64,000 nt of DNA from Pampus argenteus. Taxonomy: Eukaryota > Chordata > Actinopteri > Scombriformes > Stromateidae. Positions 44,381 through 56,574 of the stretch are shown piece after piece. The stretch's first letter is position 1. Each line of letters begins with the position of its first letter. The stretch covers positions 6,770,001 to 6,834,000 of the forward strand of contig CM072864.1 in the NCBI GenBank assembly GCA_036937835.1. Reading direction: 5' to 3'. Under the pieces are notes generated by a model. That model did not search any database. It saw only the letters and a list, made by a program, of their open reading frames with translations, and was not told the DNA's origin. The translations under genes were made by a program, and so were the position numbers.

Positions 44381-47300
44381 CTAGTCTCAGTCTCCATCTG
44401 GAGCAAAGAGGAACGCAGGTAATTTCAGCTGTTGTTGTTGCTGTTGCTGCTGTCCCACATATTATTATGACATTTTGAATTTTAACAGTAAAATATATTT
44501 GTTATCAAAATCCCTGCATGTCTTTTCATAGATTTGTTAATACCTACAAAGAGCATAAAGTTGCTGTAACGTGACTGATAAAGGTACTGAAACTGAAATA
44601 CTTTTCAATTATGTCTAAGACTGCAAATAATTCATATTTTCAGTACTGGTTAATTTGTTGAATATTTTCTGGAATAACTGAGTAATGTTTTTTTCCAATC
44701 ATATTACATCTTGAGGTGTCTTATTTTATATAACCAAAACAGAAACAGATTACTGAAACAACTTGGATTGTAACAAAACAACACTGTTTATATCTGAAGC
44801 TCTGCTGTAGATTTTCCAGATAAAAAAAGCCTGGACCCCAGCAGGTGTGTGTACCTGAGCTGTGCAACAGTGAGGATGGGTGTGTCTCCTGCTGGTGTTA
44901 TGTGCAAATGAAGCAGCCGATGTAAGCCCACACCCTCTGTAGGATGACCAGGAAGGCCAGCAGGTAGAAGAGCAGAGTGACAGCCTGGAGAAAGACAGGG
45001 TGAGGGTCGGGGTGGATGGGAGCGTGAAGGAAGGAAGGAAGGAAGGAAGGAAGGAAGGAAGGAAGGAAGGATAGAAGAAAGGAAGGAAGGAAGGAAGGAA
45101 GGAAGGGAAAGGGAGGGATGAAGGGAAAGGATGGAAGAGACAAGAAAGAAAAAATGAGGATTAAGAAGAGAGGTAAATGAATGAAATAGTGGAAGCACTT
45201 AAAAACAAAACATGGTGATAGAAGATACAAAGGGATGACACAGAGAGAGAGGAAGGAAAGGAATTAGATGAAAAGAGAGGAGAATGATGGCAAATTGGAG
45301 GAGATTGGCAGAGGAATTGAAAAAAGAAGAAGAGGGAACGAGGAGAGATGGAGTGATGATGCTGTATCAAAAAACGACTAACACAGAAAACTGTGGAGAG
45401 GAGGAAAGAAGGTGAGTCTCATTTCTGGAATCACACAGGCGCTCATAGTTTTTATTTTTGCTGACAAGACAGTTAACTGTTCATCTTTAGGCCTTTTTTT
45501 AAATATCAGGAATGAGTGTTCATTCTCCTCTTCCTCCTCCTCCTCCTCCTCCTCCTCTCTATTTCCACTTCATTTTCCAACATGACAACAAGACAGTTAA
45601 CTGTAAGTGAAAGTGCTGAAGCAATTTCAGCCAAGTTGCAAAAGGGACTCCGTAAAACACCAACAGCAACAACGAAGAGGAAGAGAGGAGACAATGAGCA
45701 GGTGTCGCCACATCAGCAGGTGGGTGAAGAGATGACGATGATAAAACCAGACAACACTGACCTGGAGAGAGACATGGGAGGTTATTTTCCACTCATTTTC
45801 AGCAACACTCGTTTCCATTTTAGGGTTAAAGTCTTCAGGCTGCCTGCTGTTCTTCCCAGCTTCAAACTCTGGATCTCAGTCTGTCTGTTTTACACCGCTT
45901 GTAGACTCCTCGTCATAATCTGCTACATCCAAGCTGTCTTTTTTTCTCTTCAGAGATATCCCCCTTTGTAGCCAAATCATACACCAGCACTTCACTTATT
46001 TCATCAGACATTAAAACTTCCCTTTTCCAGCCCCTCATTCATCGTCTCAGCTTCAAAGTAACCCTCTCCGATCCCTGAGATTCTTTCCTTTAGCTCTAAA
46101 GCACCTTTCAGACCTATAATATCTTCTTCTGTTTGCTCCTTTTTTTGTTTTAATGTTATGTTTAATTATATGCTGCTCATTCTATTTACATAGTGTATCT
46201 GTTTAAGCCTTAATGATACTTAAACACACCAGTATATTAGTTCATAGTCCTTTTTGTTTGACCACTAGATGTCAGTATGTTTGTATTAAACAGTATTTTA
46301 CTTCACCTGCCAGTCTTCGGTAGTGAATATGGGCTATAACATGGGTCAGTGTTTTTGGTATATTAGCCAACAAGGTGCTGCGTGTGTCAATTCCAGCTAA
46401 TATGCACCATCATGGCCATTTTTACTGTTACTTTGATGACTTATCACAAACGCAAATACAAATGTTCATTCGGTTCAGCAAATACAAATGAAGGCCTTTT
46501 TTTAAATTTAATTAAATACACTGGTGTGATACCTTAGTGATTGATTTATATTTTGGATAACTGGGGGAAATGCACCAAATGTCCTTTTTAAATGTGCAAG
46601 AAAAAGATCAATGTGAGCTTTGAGAATCTGAAGCATAGAAAGGTGCAAAGATGTGCAAGAGAAGATTTTGTTTTGTTAAAAAAAATAATTTTTGAGTTCA
46701 TTTTCACACAATTCACTTCACTTATCAGCTAAAACTAATTTTCAATGAACACTTTTAATCTCAAAATAGCTCAAAATGTAATTAACACTTACAAATCCAT
46801 CAAACTGTTAAACGTTTGATGGATTTAAATTGTGGTATTTGTACGTTATTGAACTCAGTTCCACATTAAAAATATTCTCTGGTAGTTGACAAAGATAAAA
46901 ACAAGTAGTGTTTAAGCTGATACAGGTCATTTTCTTCACAGCAGGTGTGGGACTTTACCTGTTGTGTGCTCATTCCCTCCTGATGTTCGCAGATGTTTCC
47001 CTCTTTAACTGGTTCAGGAGTTGCACATCTCTCCACTTCTCTCCGAACCTCCTCAATCTCTTCGTCCTCCTCGTCCTCCTCGTCCTCCTCGTCCTCCTCC
47101 TTCATGCCCTCGTTCAAGTCTGGGTCATCAGTCTCTGGCTGCAGAATTTCCCCAGCAGGCTCCACAGAGGACCTCACCAGATCTGGAGCTGATGCAGTCA
47201 GGGCTGGTTCTGGTGCAGCTGCCTGTACCGGTTCCACTGGTGGGGAAATCAGCACTTGGATCATCTCTTTGACAGATTCCAGGTTCTGGATGGAGGTTTC

Positions 47301-50300
47301 CTGAAGTGGTTTTGGGTTTGTGTTCTGGAGAGAGAGTTCTTTGGGTTCTTCTGTCTCTGGTTCAAACTCTGGTTCTTCAGGAATATCTTCTTCAACTGAA
47401 GAGGGACAACAAAACCTGGTGAAACTGAATGGGTGCTTTACAATCAGAAGTGCTTTCAATGTAAATAAAGATATTTTAACTACACATTGCAACACATTCA
47501 CATCAAAAATGAACCTCACAGTGGCGCAAGAGGAAAAGTCATGGCTAAAAATATGTTAAATTTTGATGATTTGAGCATCTTAACATCTTAACATCATCTC
47601 ATTGCCTCTTTATTTACTGCAGCTACCAACTATTTTTGGACTGGACTCACACCTTAAGCCCAGATACTGTTACTTAGTTTGTATTACATCCACACTCTTT
47701 TTTTTTCTGGCAGGTAGCATTGCAGTTCGGTCTTTACAACAGCGAGCATTTCCTGTCATTTTTTAAAGATGTTGATGACATTTTTTTTACAAAGTGAAAA
47801 TTCAGCTTTTTTGCATCTCTTAAAGCATTAAATTGCATTTTTCTTTTTGCTGCAGCACAATTTCCTTTAATGCAAATCATTTGGAAACATATAAAAAAAA
47901 AATCTGTCTGACAACCCCTTTTCTTACCTTTGCTGAAGTCTATGCTCTTCAGAGCTCTCTCCTGTCTGCTAAAATTAAATGTGTAGTGGCTCATATTCTC
48001 ATAACCTGGTGTAAGTGTCTCTGTTGGACAGGAGCTGGTTGCTGTTATTACTCTGAGAAGAGAGAGAGGGAAGGTGGAGTGAAGAGGAGAGAAAAGGGAA
48101 AGAAAGAGGTTTGGGCAGTAAAGAATAGTTGATATAAAGAAGAGAAAAGAAGGAAGGTAAGTTTAGGGGTAAAAGAAGAGAGACTCCCATCCGACATCAA
48201 CAAAATTAAGAACAGTTAAGTATCCTACAGAAGAGTATTTAATACCATAATGTACCACATATACACACACAGTGTCACAGTACTCACTTTGTGATCAGCT
48301 CTCTTGAATTCTGAGGTGAGGATGAAGACAAGAAAACAGGAAGATCACTTTAGTACAATATACTATACAATATACTGACAGTATATATCAGGTTTAAATT
48401 ATTCTGCAAATATTTGTGGAGACCCTTAAACACACACGGCAAACTGGAAAAAATCTTGCAAACATACCGCAAAGAGGGGGGCGAAAAAAACAGGGGCGAA
48501 AAAAACATTTTAAAAAGATGAAGAAACTCAAAAGTAGTCTGAACTTCTGCTGATGCTGAACAATTCTCCAACTTGCTGTTACATCCATAAACGTGTGATT
48601 TATGGAAGATTTAGGATGCCTAAATAAAAATCAATCAATAATGAAATAAAGTGAAACTGATGTGTATGTATGTTCGATGTAGGATCTTCAATAGCGATTA
48701 GATGATGAGCCTAAAGGTCACTGTGTTATAATTATTCCTCAACCCAAAGCTAATCGGTCCAAACAACATCATCATATTCTTATCCAAAAATATTTTGTAC
48801 ACTGGGCACTGGTATTAAGAAACAGATAATTATATACTGCACACCTGAACAAAAGCAGCCATGTCCGGCTCCTCCATGCTGTTCACAGCACTCTCCACCA
48901 GCTTGCGGTTGGCCTCTATGCTGTCGCCGTAGCAACGCACTAGTGCCTGGGCGTGGTCTGTCTTTTCTTCCTGCTCGGAGTCGATTTGCTGTAACATGGC
49001 CTTCAAGGAGAGGATGCAATGATGAAGATAATGATAATACTGCTACTTCAACAACATGTGTTCTGCCACTGCTGCCATTTCTTATGCTTACATTATTTTT
49101 CACAATATCTTTACATATATTGTCATATATTTACAGTATAATATGTATATATATAAGCTATAAATAACATAATATGGTGTATGTCCACTAAAATCTGACC
49201 TTGTGTCTCTCCTTCAAAATGGAAACCATATGGTTGAAGTTGTCACACACACTCTGTTTCTGAGTCTTGTACGTCTCCTATAAACAGCAGAGAAGATATT
49301 AGTGAACACAAACAAAATGCATGTCTCAATATTGAATATTTTCACGCTTTAAATGAATAAAATTTTGCATGTATGACACAACAGCACACTAAAAACGGTG
49401 TTATTACTTCACAGGCTTTACAGGCAGACTGTTTAAGCTCACTTAAGTCATTTAAAGTCTCACGAACTCTCAAAATTGTGTTTTGTGTATATTTTTTTTA
49501 CTTCACTTGGATGTTTGACCTTCTCTGTGCAGAATGATGCATGTGCAGCTTTTGTTTTCACATTCATCTGTTGAAGGGAAACATTTCTCTGTGCTCACCT
49601 TATACCTTAGCGTTAAAGTTCAATATGGAAACACAAACACACACACACCTCTGTGTTCCTGCAACTCTCCTCCAGCTCATTGATCAAAGTCTGGGTTTTG
49701 TCGTTGACCGTCACCAGAGAACTGATTTCTTCACTCAGCTCAACCTGAGAAACAAATGGGAATCAACTTGATTTTGTTTTGGAAGGGTTGCAATAAATAA
49801 TTATAGGTGCTGGGTTTTACATCTTAATCCCACAACACAAAGGTACTAGAACATGAAAAAAAAAACACTGGTATGACTTTACTTGCATATTTTAGGACAG
49901 CCCAAAACTACTACAGCATTGGCAAACCCTGAACCCAGCACTTTTTACTCTTGCTAGAACATACCACACATCTATTTGTTTTATCTCGTAAGGGTTTTTT
50001 AATAATCACAGTCCCCTGGCCAACTGATCCATTAGATGATTATTTTGCCCCATACATACAGTCACACAACACATTATAGAGGGTTTGATATACCTTCTGC
50101 TGCTGGTAGATGTCTGTCAGAGGAGCCACCTGACAGGATTTATGAGCCCCGAACACTTTACAGAGGGAGCAGGTGGGAACCTGGCAGGTCAGACAGTAGA
50201 TGTTCACCTTCTCACCTTCATGGTCTGAACACGTCACCTGAGCAGGAAGTGGAGGAAGAGGGAGAGGGCTGGAGGGAGACACAGAAATACACAGTCTTTT

Positions 50301-52657
50301 AAATACATGTATACATGTATATATATCGTTTGCAATATTGTAGTTTCTCCTCACCTCATGGCATTGTCGTTGTTGTTGCTGACTTCCTGCTTGTAGACAT
50401 CGATGATGTTCTCCACCAGCAGGTTTCGTTGCAGGCCGTAGACGCCGTGGCGATCCAGCACCACTTCATGTCTGCAGGACGGACATCGGAAACGACCGCT
50501 GTTCACCTGCATGGTGGTGCGAGCCTGGAACAGGGAGGGCTGCAGAGAAAGATTCATAATACAAAATATATATATATATGTTATATATAACAGTGGTAGT
50601 TTCTCAGCTGTGGTTTTTGGCATCTTTCAACATCCAACAGTTGGACTTAGTTGGCATACAACACAGCCTTATACTGGGATTTCAATAATTAGCAACACTG
50701 TTAGTTGTCAGTAAGAGTCACCGGTGAAGAATGTGTAAAATCTTCGAACTGTCTCCCTGGGTGAAGTCAGAGCTGGTTCAGGACGCGTTACTGGGTAAGA
50801 ACAAGACTGGAAAATCCCCTGTTCACCGGTCCAGCATGTAAACACCCTGAACAGACTGCAAACACTCATCATGTACTCTACGTTTACTCTCCTCGTCTCT
50901 ATATGAAGTAAAAATAAACCAGTAGCCTCTGCTGACCTTATTCACGTGGCTGTCGATTAGTACATCGAAGTGGGTCAGTCTATCACAAAGAGCAAAACAA
51001 GATCTCATCACATCACAAGTGAGTATAAATCCTGAAATATAATCTTCATTAATCAGTTTTTGACAACTATGGGGCTTCAGACAAAACTAATAGTAGAGTG
51101 TGGGCAGATTGTTTGTTGAATATTATATATTATATTATATTATATTATATTATATTATATTATATTATATTATATTATATTATATGTCGATAAAACCACT
51201 AGTGGGGCTTTAAATGGTTATGTTTTAGATACTTTCCATTGTGCTATTTCTATGTCAACCATCTCAAGTTTATATTATATTTGGCCTTAGCAATAATATT
51301 TACTGCTACCATGATTTGCTAATGAATTAAAATTTTTTTTTGATCTATCTGAAATTCAAATTCAGGAAGAAATAGTTCAACATTTTCGGACATAAGCTTA
51401 TTTGCTTTCTTTATGAGAGTGATAGAGTCTGTGGGTTATAGTGGGGAGCTGGAGCCTGAGCGCTATTAGCTTAGCTTAGCATGAAGCAGGGGGAGACAGC
51501 TAGGGAAACTATTTTTAAAAAACTCCCTAATGAATGTATTTTTTTGTTGAATTCGTACACCAACAGTATTGTAAAAACGACATTTTGTGGTTTTTACCGG
51601 CAGTGTTTAGTGGCAAGTATTTGACTGCTCCCAGTAAACCTGCTAAGCTAATTGCCTCCTCGGTCAAGCTGCATACTGACTGAACACACAGCCATGACAG
51701 GTATCAATCATCTCATTTAACTCTCAAATAGAATAATAAGCTAGTTATCAACAAAAAAAAAGGTTTGTTTTGGGAACACCGTTCAAAATGGCACCAAATG
51801 AATAATGTGGAATAACTATTCAAGGCCTTCAGGACTAAGTTGGTGCTTCTGACAAAAAAGACACATGTATGTATAGTTCAATGAAGAGATCACAGGAGAA
51901 AACTGAGAAGTGAAAACAGAAAAGAGGAGTGTGAGGTGGGCAACAGAGAAACAGAGAGACAAGTGAAGAAAAGGACAGATGAGCAGAGAGACTGATGGAA
52001 GGTTAAAGGGGTAAAGCGTCCTGAAATAGTGGCTTTTAATAAGCTTCAGCTGCTGCTGGGCCTGACTGAGGGATTAGACAGCGGCTGATAGAGAGACAAA
52101 CACTGATGCTTGAAGACTCAAAGAGAGAATGTGTTTGTTTTAGGTGGAATATATAAATTGTTGGCTCAGCTTGAATTCATGTTGGTTACAAAGAAAAAAG
52201 TTTTTAAAAAAAGTATGACAATCTGCACATCTGTGTATCTTTACATGTAGACCGTATTAATAAACCCAAAATAAAGCAGTTTGACTTGGGAATCTGTCAT
52301 CTGTCAATATGAATCCTGATCTGGTATTTTTTGAACCTAAGAAGACTTCAAGAGAAAGGACAGTACTCATGAATATATACATATATATATATAAACATAT
52401 ATATATACTCAGGTGGGAAGGAAGAGGCTTCGGTGGGGATCAGTGTCAAAGGTCATGACATTGAGCATAACAGCAGGGGTAGAGTCTATTAGGTTTCCTT
52501 CTCACATGCCATGCACATACAAATACACACATGTACACGAGTGTATATGCAGGATCACACACAGCAAAACATAAAGTGTGAAGTGTGTTCTGTTCTGTGT
52601 TAACGGCTGTGTTTCATTTTGCAGTTAGACTCGTTGTCTGATGAAAAGTTAAAAAGT

Positions 52658-52693
<36 letters not shown>

Positions 52694-53193
52694 ATTTGTG
52701 TGTGTTTTGTTGATCCAACAGTTGAATCCTGGTTTGGACGATATGGGTTTCACAAAGATTACAGGTTTGGAAATATCTGCAGTAAAACTTCACATGCCAT
52801 GGATGCTAAAGAGTGCAGGATGATCCCTGGAAAAAAAAACCTGCTCACTTTTCCTCTTGTGCCACTACGAGATTAACATTTTTTTTTAAAATGTCACAAC
52901 AACTTTCACCTCGATTGTGCTAACATTTGGGACGCACATTCTTCCCCATTGTGGAAAATTTTATGATGCCCTGACTTATTATTATTTATTATTTAGCAAA
53001 CATTAGCACGCTAACTAAGATGGTAAACTTTACACCCGCTCTGTCATCACTGTGTTAGCACTGTCATTGTGAATATGCAGATATTAGTATTAGCTCACTA
53101 CTAAGTACAACCTGACAGAGGCAGCAGCATGGCTGTCGACCTTTAGCCTGTGTGAGCGGTTAATGTTCTCCTGGTTCTGGTTATGTAGAGAAG

Positions 53194-53231
<38 letters not shown>

Positions 53232-53686
53232 GCTGAACAATAGCAGCAAATATAGGTCATGGCAGGTGTTTTACATGTACATGAGCAAACCAGTTAAACA
53301 TCCACATGTCCCAGTTTAGACACTGATAATCCACCGCGTGAACACACACACATACACAGAAGTTGTTTTGTTCCTGTCCCGTGGTATAAAAAGTGGTGAA
53401 AGACGAGTGTGTTCCTGTACATCCATGTGCAGAATTGTACAAACAGGGAGTTGTATGTACATGTAAGCAGTGGCCTACTGTACATGTGAGTTGTCCCACA
53501 GACCTGGTAGAGCTCGTTGGCACACTTCCTGCACAGATTGTGTTGGCAGGGCAGGATGACCACTGGTTTGTTGTAGAGCTCCAGGCAGATGGGGCAGATC
53601 AGCTGTTTCTCCAGCGTTTCCAGCGCTGCGTCGCGCTCTGCTCCCCTGATGCCCTGCAGGCAGCTCAGGTCTGTGGTCAGCGGCAT
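44255..53686 (-). CDS. trim101: MuRF-type TRIM E3 ubiquitin ligase, probable trim101
   Basis: Nine exons join in phase: 53504-53686, 50355-50539, 50094-50268, 49649-49744, 49200-49277, 48845-49000, 48288-48310, 47928-48052 and 46959-47395, followed by an alternative last exon (44898-44984 or 44255-44380). Products would be about 514 or 527 aa. The RING finger has Cys31, 34, 47, 52, 55, 80, 83 and His49; the MuRF-specific block VVLDRHGVYGLQRNLLVENI follows, then a B-box 2 (Cys136 to about His165/Cys168), coiled coil, a COS-type segment (GYENMSHYTFNF near 310) and an acidic Glu/Asp tail. MuRFs ubiquitinate or stabilise sarcomeric and microtubule proteins in striated muscle. The human 20q13 locus has no MuRF, so this fits the fourth vertebrate paralog rather than TRIM54, 55 or 63. 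The frame upstream of Met1 is open to an ATG at 53815, so the start is uncertain. An extra residue block SPLPLPPLPA lies before the B-box. Confidence 0.88.
44898..44984 (-). CDS. trim101: Alternative last exon encoding a hydrophobic tail
   Basis: After acceptor TCTCCAG, phase 0, it encodes 28 residues, with hydrophobic AVTLLFYLLAFLVILQ followed by RVWAYIGCFICT and TAA at 44898-44900. The length and position near the C-terminus fit a tail anchor. The upstream exon ends CAG before GTAAAG in the same phase. Confidence 0.7.
   Translation of the reverse strand, partial: AVTLLFYLLAFLVILQRVWAYIGCFICT
45026..45106 (-). repeat. GGAA/TTCC microsatellite next to the hydrophobic-tail exon
   Basis: (GGAA)n on the plus strand, interrupted once near 45071-45080, i.e. 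(TTCC)n on the transcribed strand beginning about 40 bases upstream of the acceptor at 44985. Confidence 0.95.
45525..45556 (+). repeat. TCC trinucleotide repeat
   Basis: About ten CTC/TCC units inside the last long intron of the MuRF gene. Confidence 0.9.
47059..47100 (-). repeat. trim101: 9-bp coding repeat for the acidic tract
   Basis: Four copies of a unit spelling GAGGAGGAC on the coding strand give the repeated Glu-Glu-Asp run near the C-terminus. Length variation between alleles would stay in frame. Confidence 0.9.
51122..51184. repeat. ATATT pentanucleotide repeat
   Basis: About twelve tandem TATAT/ATATT pentamers in the first intron of the MuRF gene. Confidence 0.95.
51345..51745 (+). 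mobile_element. Dispersed repeat of the 'GAAATAGTTCAACATTTT' type
   Basis: Contains GAAATAGTTCAACATTTTCG, CTTATTTGCTTTCTTTATGA, GGAGCTGGAGCC and TTAGCTTAGCTTAGCAT in the order of a common fish dispersed element. There is no coding capacity; borders are approximate. Confidence 0.65.
52662..52692. repeat. GT microsatellite
   Basis: (GT)n of about 15 units in the first intron of the MuRF gene. Confidence 0.95.
53198..53230. repeat. CA microsatellite
   Basis: (CA)n of about 16 units in the first intron of the MuRF gene. Confidence 0.95.
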
Positions 53687-53829
53687 GGCTGCTCCACCAA
53701 ACGTCACCTCGTCCTGCTGACGCCAAAACTGATTGAATGACTGCACTGATCTGCTTCCATTCAATAACAATAATCTACAAATACTGTTGATGAGTTGATG
53801 CTGAACATTTCCCAAAACATACTTGAAGT

Positions 53830-56570
53830 TTTTCTTTAAGAGAGATACTGGTTTTAGTTCAACTCTTAACTAATCACTGGAAAAAAAAAAAACCTCAGAT
53901 ATATGAGCTAAAAAAATAACCATATTCAAAATGTGCATGTTCATTTAACACCAGCATTGAAGTATCTGCTTGAAATATAACATCATGTAAATGCAATAAA
54001 ATGTAAAGTTCCCTTAAACTAATAGCTGCCTGGAAAGAAATAGAGTTTGTAACCCTGCAGAAAAATGCTTTCTTATTTATGAGCCAAAACATGCAGTAAC
54101 AGTATGATAAGACGGGACAAAAACAAACCCAACAAGACAACAGAGAACAAAAAGTTGCTTCGTATTCATTCATAACCATTTATTAAACAGTTATTTACAC
54201 TATAATGTAATTGTTAGCGGATTATGAATGACAATATAAAAAATATTTGTGCTATAAAACGTCTTTGTAGGAGAAGTTATAATTGATGGAAAAAACTGTA
54301 TATTAAGAAACTGTTAAAAATGCTCTTACAAATTGTAAAAAAATAAATAAAATGAGTCAAGTGTTACCCAAAAAGGTCAAACAGGACAAGAGATGAGGAG
54401 GTCAAACTGTGACAAGATAAAAACAATCAAATAAATAACGTTTACCTACAATGAAAGACAAAATTAAATAGAAGAAAAGATAGACAAAAAAATTAAACAA
54501 AAAAAATAAACAGTTTCAATCTGGAACAGAAAATTTTGTTTATTTACCTTTTTCTGCATCTGTTGATTGTGGTCGGTGAAAGTTACGTCAGTTATTTTAC
54601 TTCCTCCTGTGCCTGAATGCTGGTCTCTACATTCAGTTGTATATTCCTTCCTCGTTTAGATGCGTTTGTGTTGCACTGATTCTCTAAAACAGGAAGCAAA
54701 TCCTGACTCAGGTAGATTTAAGATGCTGAAAAGAATCAACAGCGACAAGAACAGGACTGATGTTTATCTCTCCTGATCTTCAGGGCAAGTGTGTCTAATT
54801 TTAATTAATAAATAACTAATTAAACATAATTATTTCTTGCAGTACAAGATGGACTTCAGTGAGCTGCAGTTTGGTTATATATTTCCACCTGCTGACTCGT
54901 GCAGACCTCAAAACGTCTGTCTCAGTTCTGGAAATACCCGACTCACTCAGTCAGGCAGTTCAGAACATGAGCTGTCAGTTTTTAAACATGCGAGTTGGTC
55001 TTCAGGGTCGTGCGTTCATTTTCAGATGTTAAAAATCACAGATGCCAGCATTTGAAACACGTCCAAAAGTCGAGGTCAAAAAGTCACATCGAAGTCAGTT
55101 CAAGAAATTAAGTTTCGCGTCTGGGAAGAGAAACGAAGCAGGAGCCAGTTTGTGCTCTCCTCTTCGGTTCCTGTGACACTGAACTCTGCCTGCAGTCAAA
55201 TCCTGTCCTCCTCTTCCTCACATACAGACCCTCCCTCGCTCATTCAACACTTACTCCATTCCTGTTTTTCTGCCCAAGTAGCAACTGCTGTGTTTTTGTG
55301 TTCACGGCTTTCCTCGCCTTCCAGAACACAGCAATATGTGTGTCTGTGTGTGAGAGTGAGAAACAGGACACACGGGTGGTGGATTGGAGTTAGAGGGGCA
55401 TCAGGTTTCAGCTCAGTACTTATGAAATGACCCCCCCCCCACACACACACACCATATGAGGCAGCGGTTGGTATGTGGACAGATTAGGACCTTGCCAGCC
55501 TGTGCTCTTTCTACTGTTACACACACACACACACACACACACCTCGTCCTGTCTTCTTAAAAAGAGCTAACTGTAGTGTTTTAATATCTACTAGTATCGT
55601 TACAACACAGATTTTGAGACACTTTAATGAATGTAAGCTGCATCTTTACATTTCACTGTCCTGATATGTGCATACACAACACACATAAGCTGTTTCTTGT
55701 GTCTGACGTCATTAATAGTTGTTTTTCTTGCTAATATATTGCAAAATATGCTGCTTTGCTGATATTTTTAAAAGCACTGCCTTATACTTATATCTGAATA
55801 TGTAAGTAAGTACAGTTAACATTTCTTTAGCAGCCCCGGATTTTTTTAATTATTTATTTTTTTGCTAATTGATATCAATAGACACATTACATGACATTAC
55901 ACATTACACAGCTGTTCACATTTAACTATACATTTCAATTTGTAAAATATGGTGCATAGCTGTATCTATGGTCTAATTATTTAAAGCCTGGATTCAGTAT
56001 GTGACACCAATTATTGTTGATGTCAACCGCCTCATAAAAATGAATACTTTGTTATCTGCTATATAAAGTTGGTAGTTTTGCTTGTGTTCATTAGTATTAT
56101 GGGTTTGAAATTGTAGCAGGGACATCTAACAGACATTTTTTGCAATCATGGTTATTATGAACTAAACTTAACTAAAGTTCCTGACAACTGAACTGATAAC
56201 GTGCCTTGTGGTGTTCCACAGGGCAGTTGTCTTGGTCCCCTTTTCTTTTCTCGTTATAAAAGCTTCTTTTGGCTGATATCACATAACTTTATCACAGCTA
56301 TGGTTATTATGCTATGCTTAACTAATGCTGAACCAAATACTGTAGATCTATTGGTGTTTTCACATCACATCACTTTACTGTAATGCAGCCTTTACAACCA
56401 GAAAAAGACAACACTTATACCATATCATGATATTACGATATCCAAAATCTAAGACAATTTCTAGACTCATATCACGATATTGATATATCAATATCTCGCC
56501 CAGCCCTAGATTCAACTATACATTTCATGGGATGAGGCCATAGTCATAGTCAAGACACTCAGGGTGCAAA
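53830..56570. other. Region between MuRF first coding exon and dnajc5 3' end
   Basis: No coding exon seen. The MuRF promoter and any non-coding exon should lie here but I cannot place them. The region includes a C-run followed by CA at 55430-55451, CA at 55519-55542, and at about 56390-56515 a minus-strand dispersed repeat starting TAGGGCTGGGCGAGATATTG with palindromic ATATCGTGATAT blocks. Confidence 0.45.
56390..56515 (-). mobile_element. Dispersed 'GGGCTGGGCGAGATATTG' repeat
   Basis: Read on the minus strand, the sequence begins GGGCTGGGCGAGATATTGAT and continues with AATATCGTGATATGAG, a short self-complementary AT-rich element common in teleost DNA. It lies just beyond the inferred 3' end of dnajc5. 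Confidence 0.55.
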
Positions 56571-56574
56571 AAGA

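Noticed and set aside
44155..44406. 83-codon frame from the stronger acceptor at 44406
   Set aside because: It is open and phase-compatible, but its product has no family match, whereas the frame from 44380 gives the FSWLN tail known from TRIM55. Kept as an alternative only.
42290..44890. CRH/urocortin-like gene, expected because TRIM55 and TRIM54 neighbour CRH and UCN in human
   Set aside because: I searched both strands by eye for a CRH-like peptide and amidation signal and saw none; the gap is mostly dispersed repeats.
45506..45971. Frames around the TCC repeat, including a 151-codon plus-strand frame
   Set aside because: Intronic, repeat-seeded, with no domain and opposite to the MuRF gene.
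46908..47304. Plus-strand Ser/Pro/Leu-rich frames
   Set aside because: Antisense shadows of the acidic MuRF exon and its GAGGAGGAC repeat.
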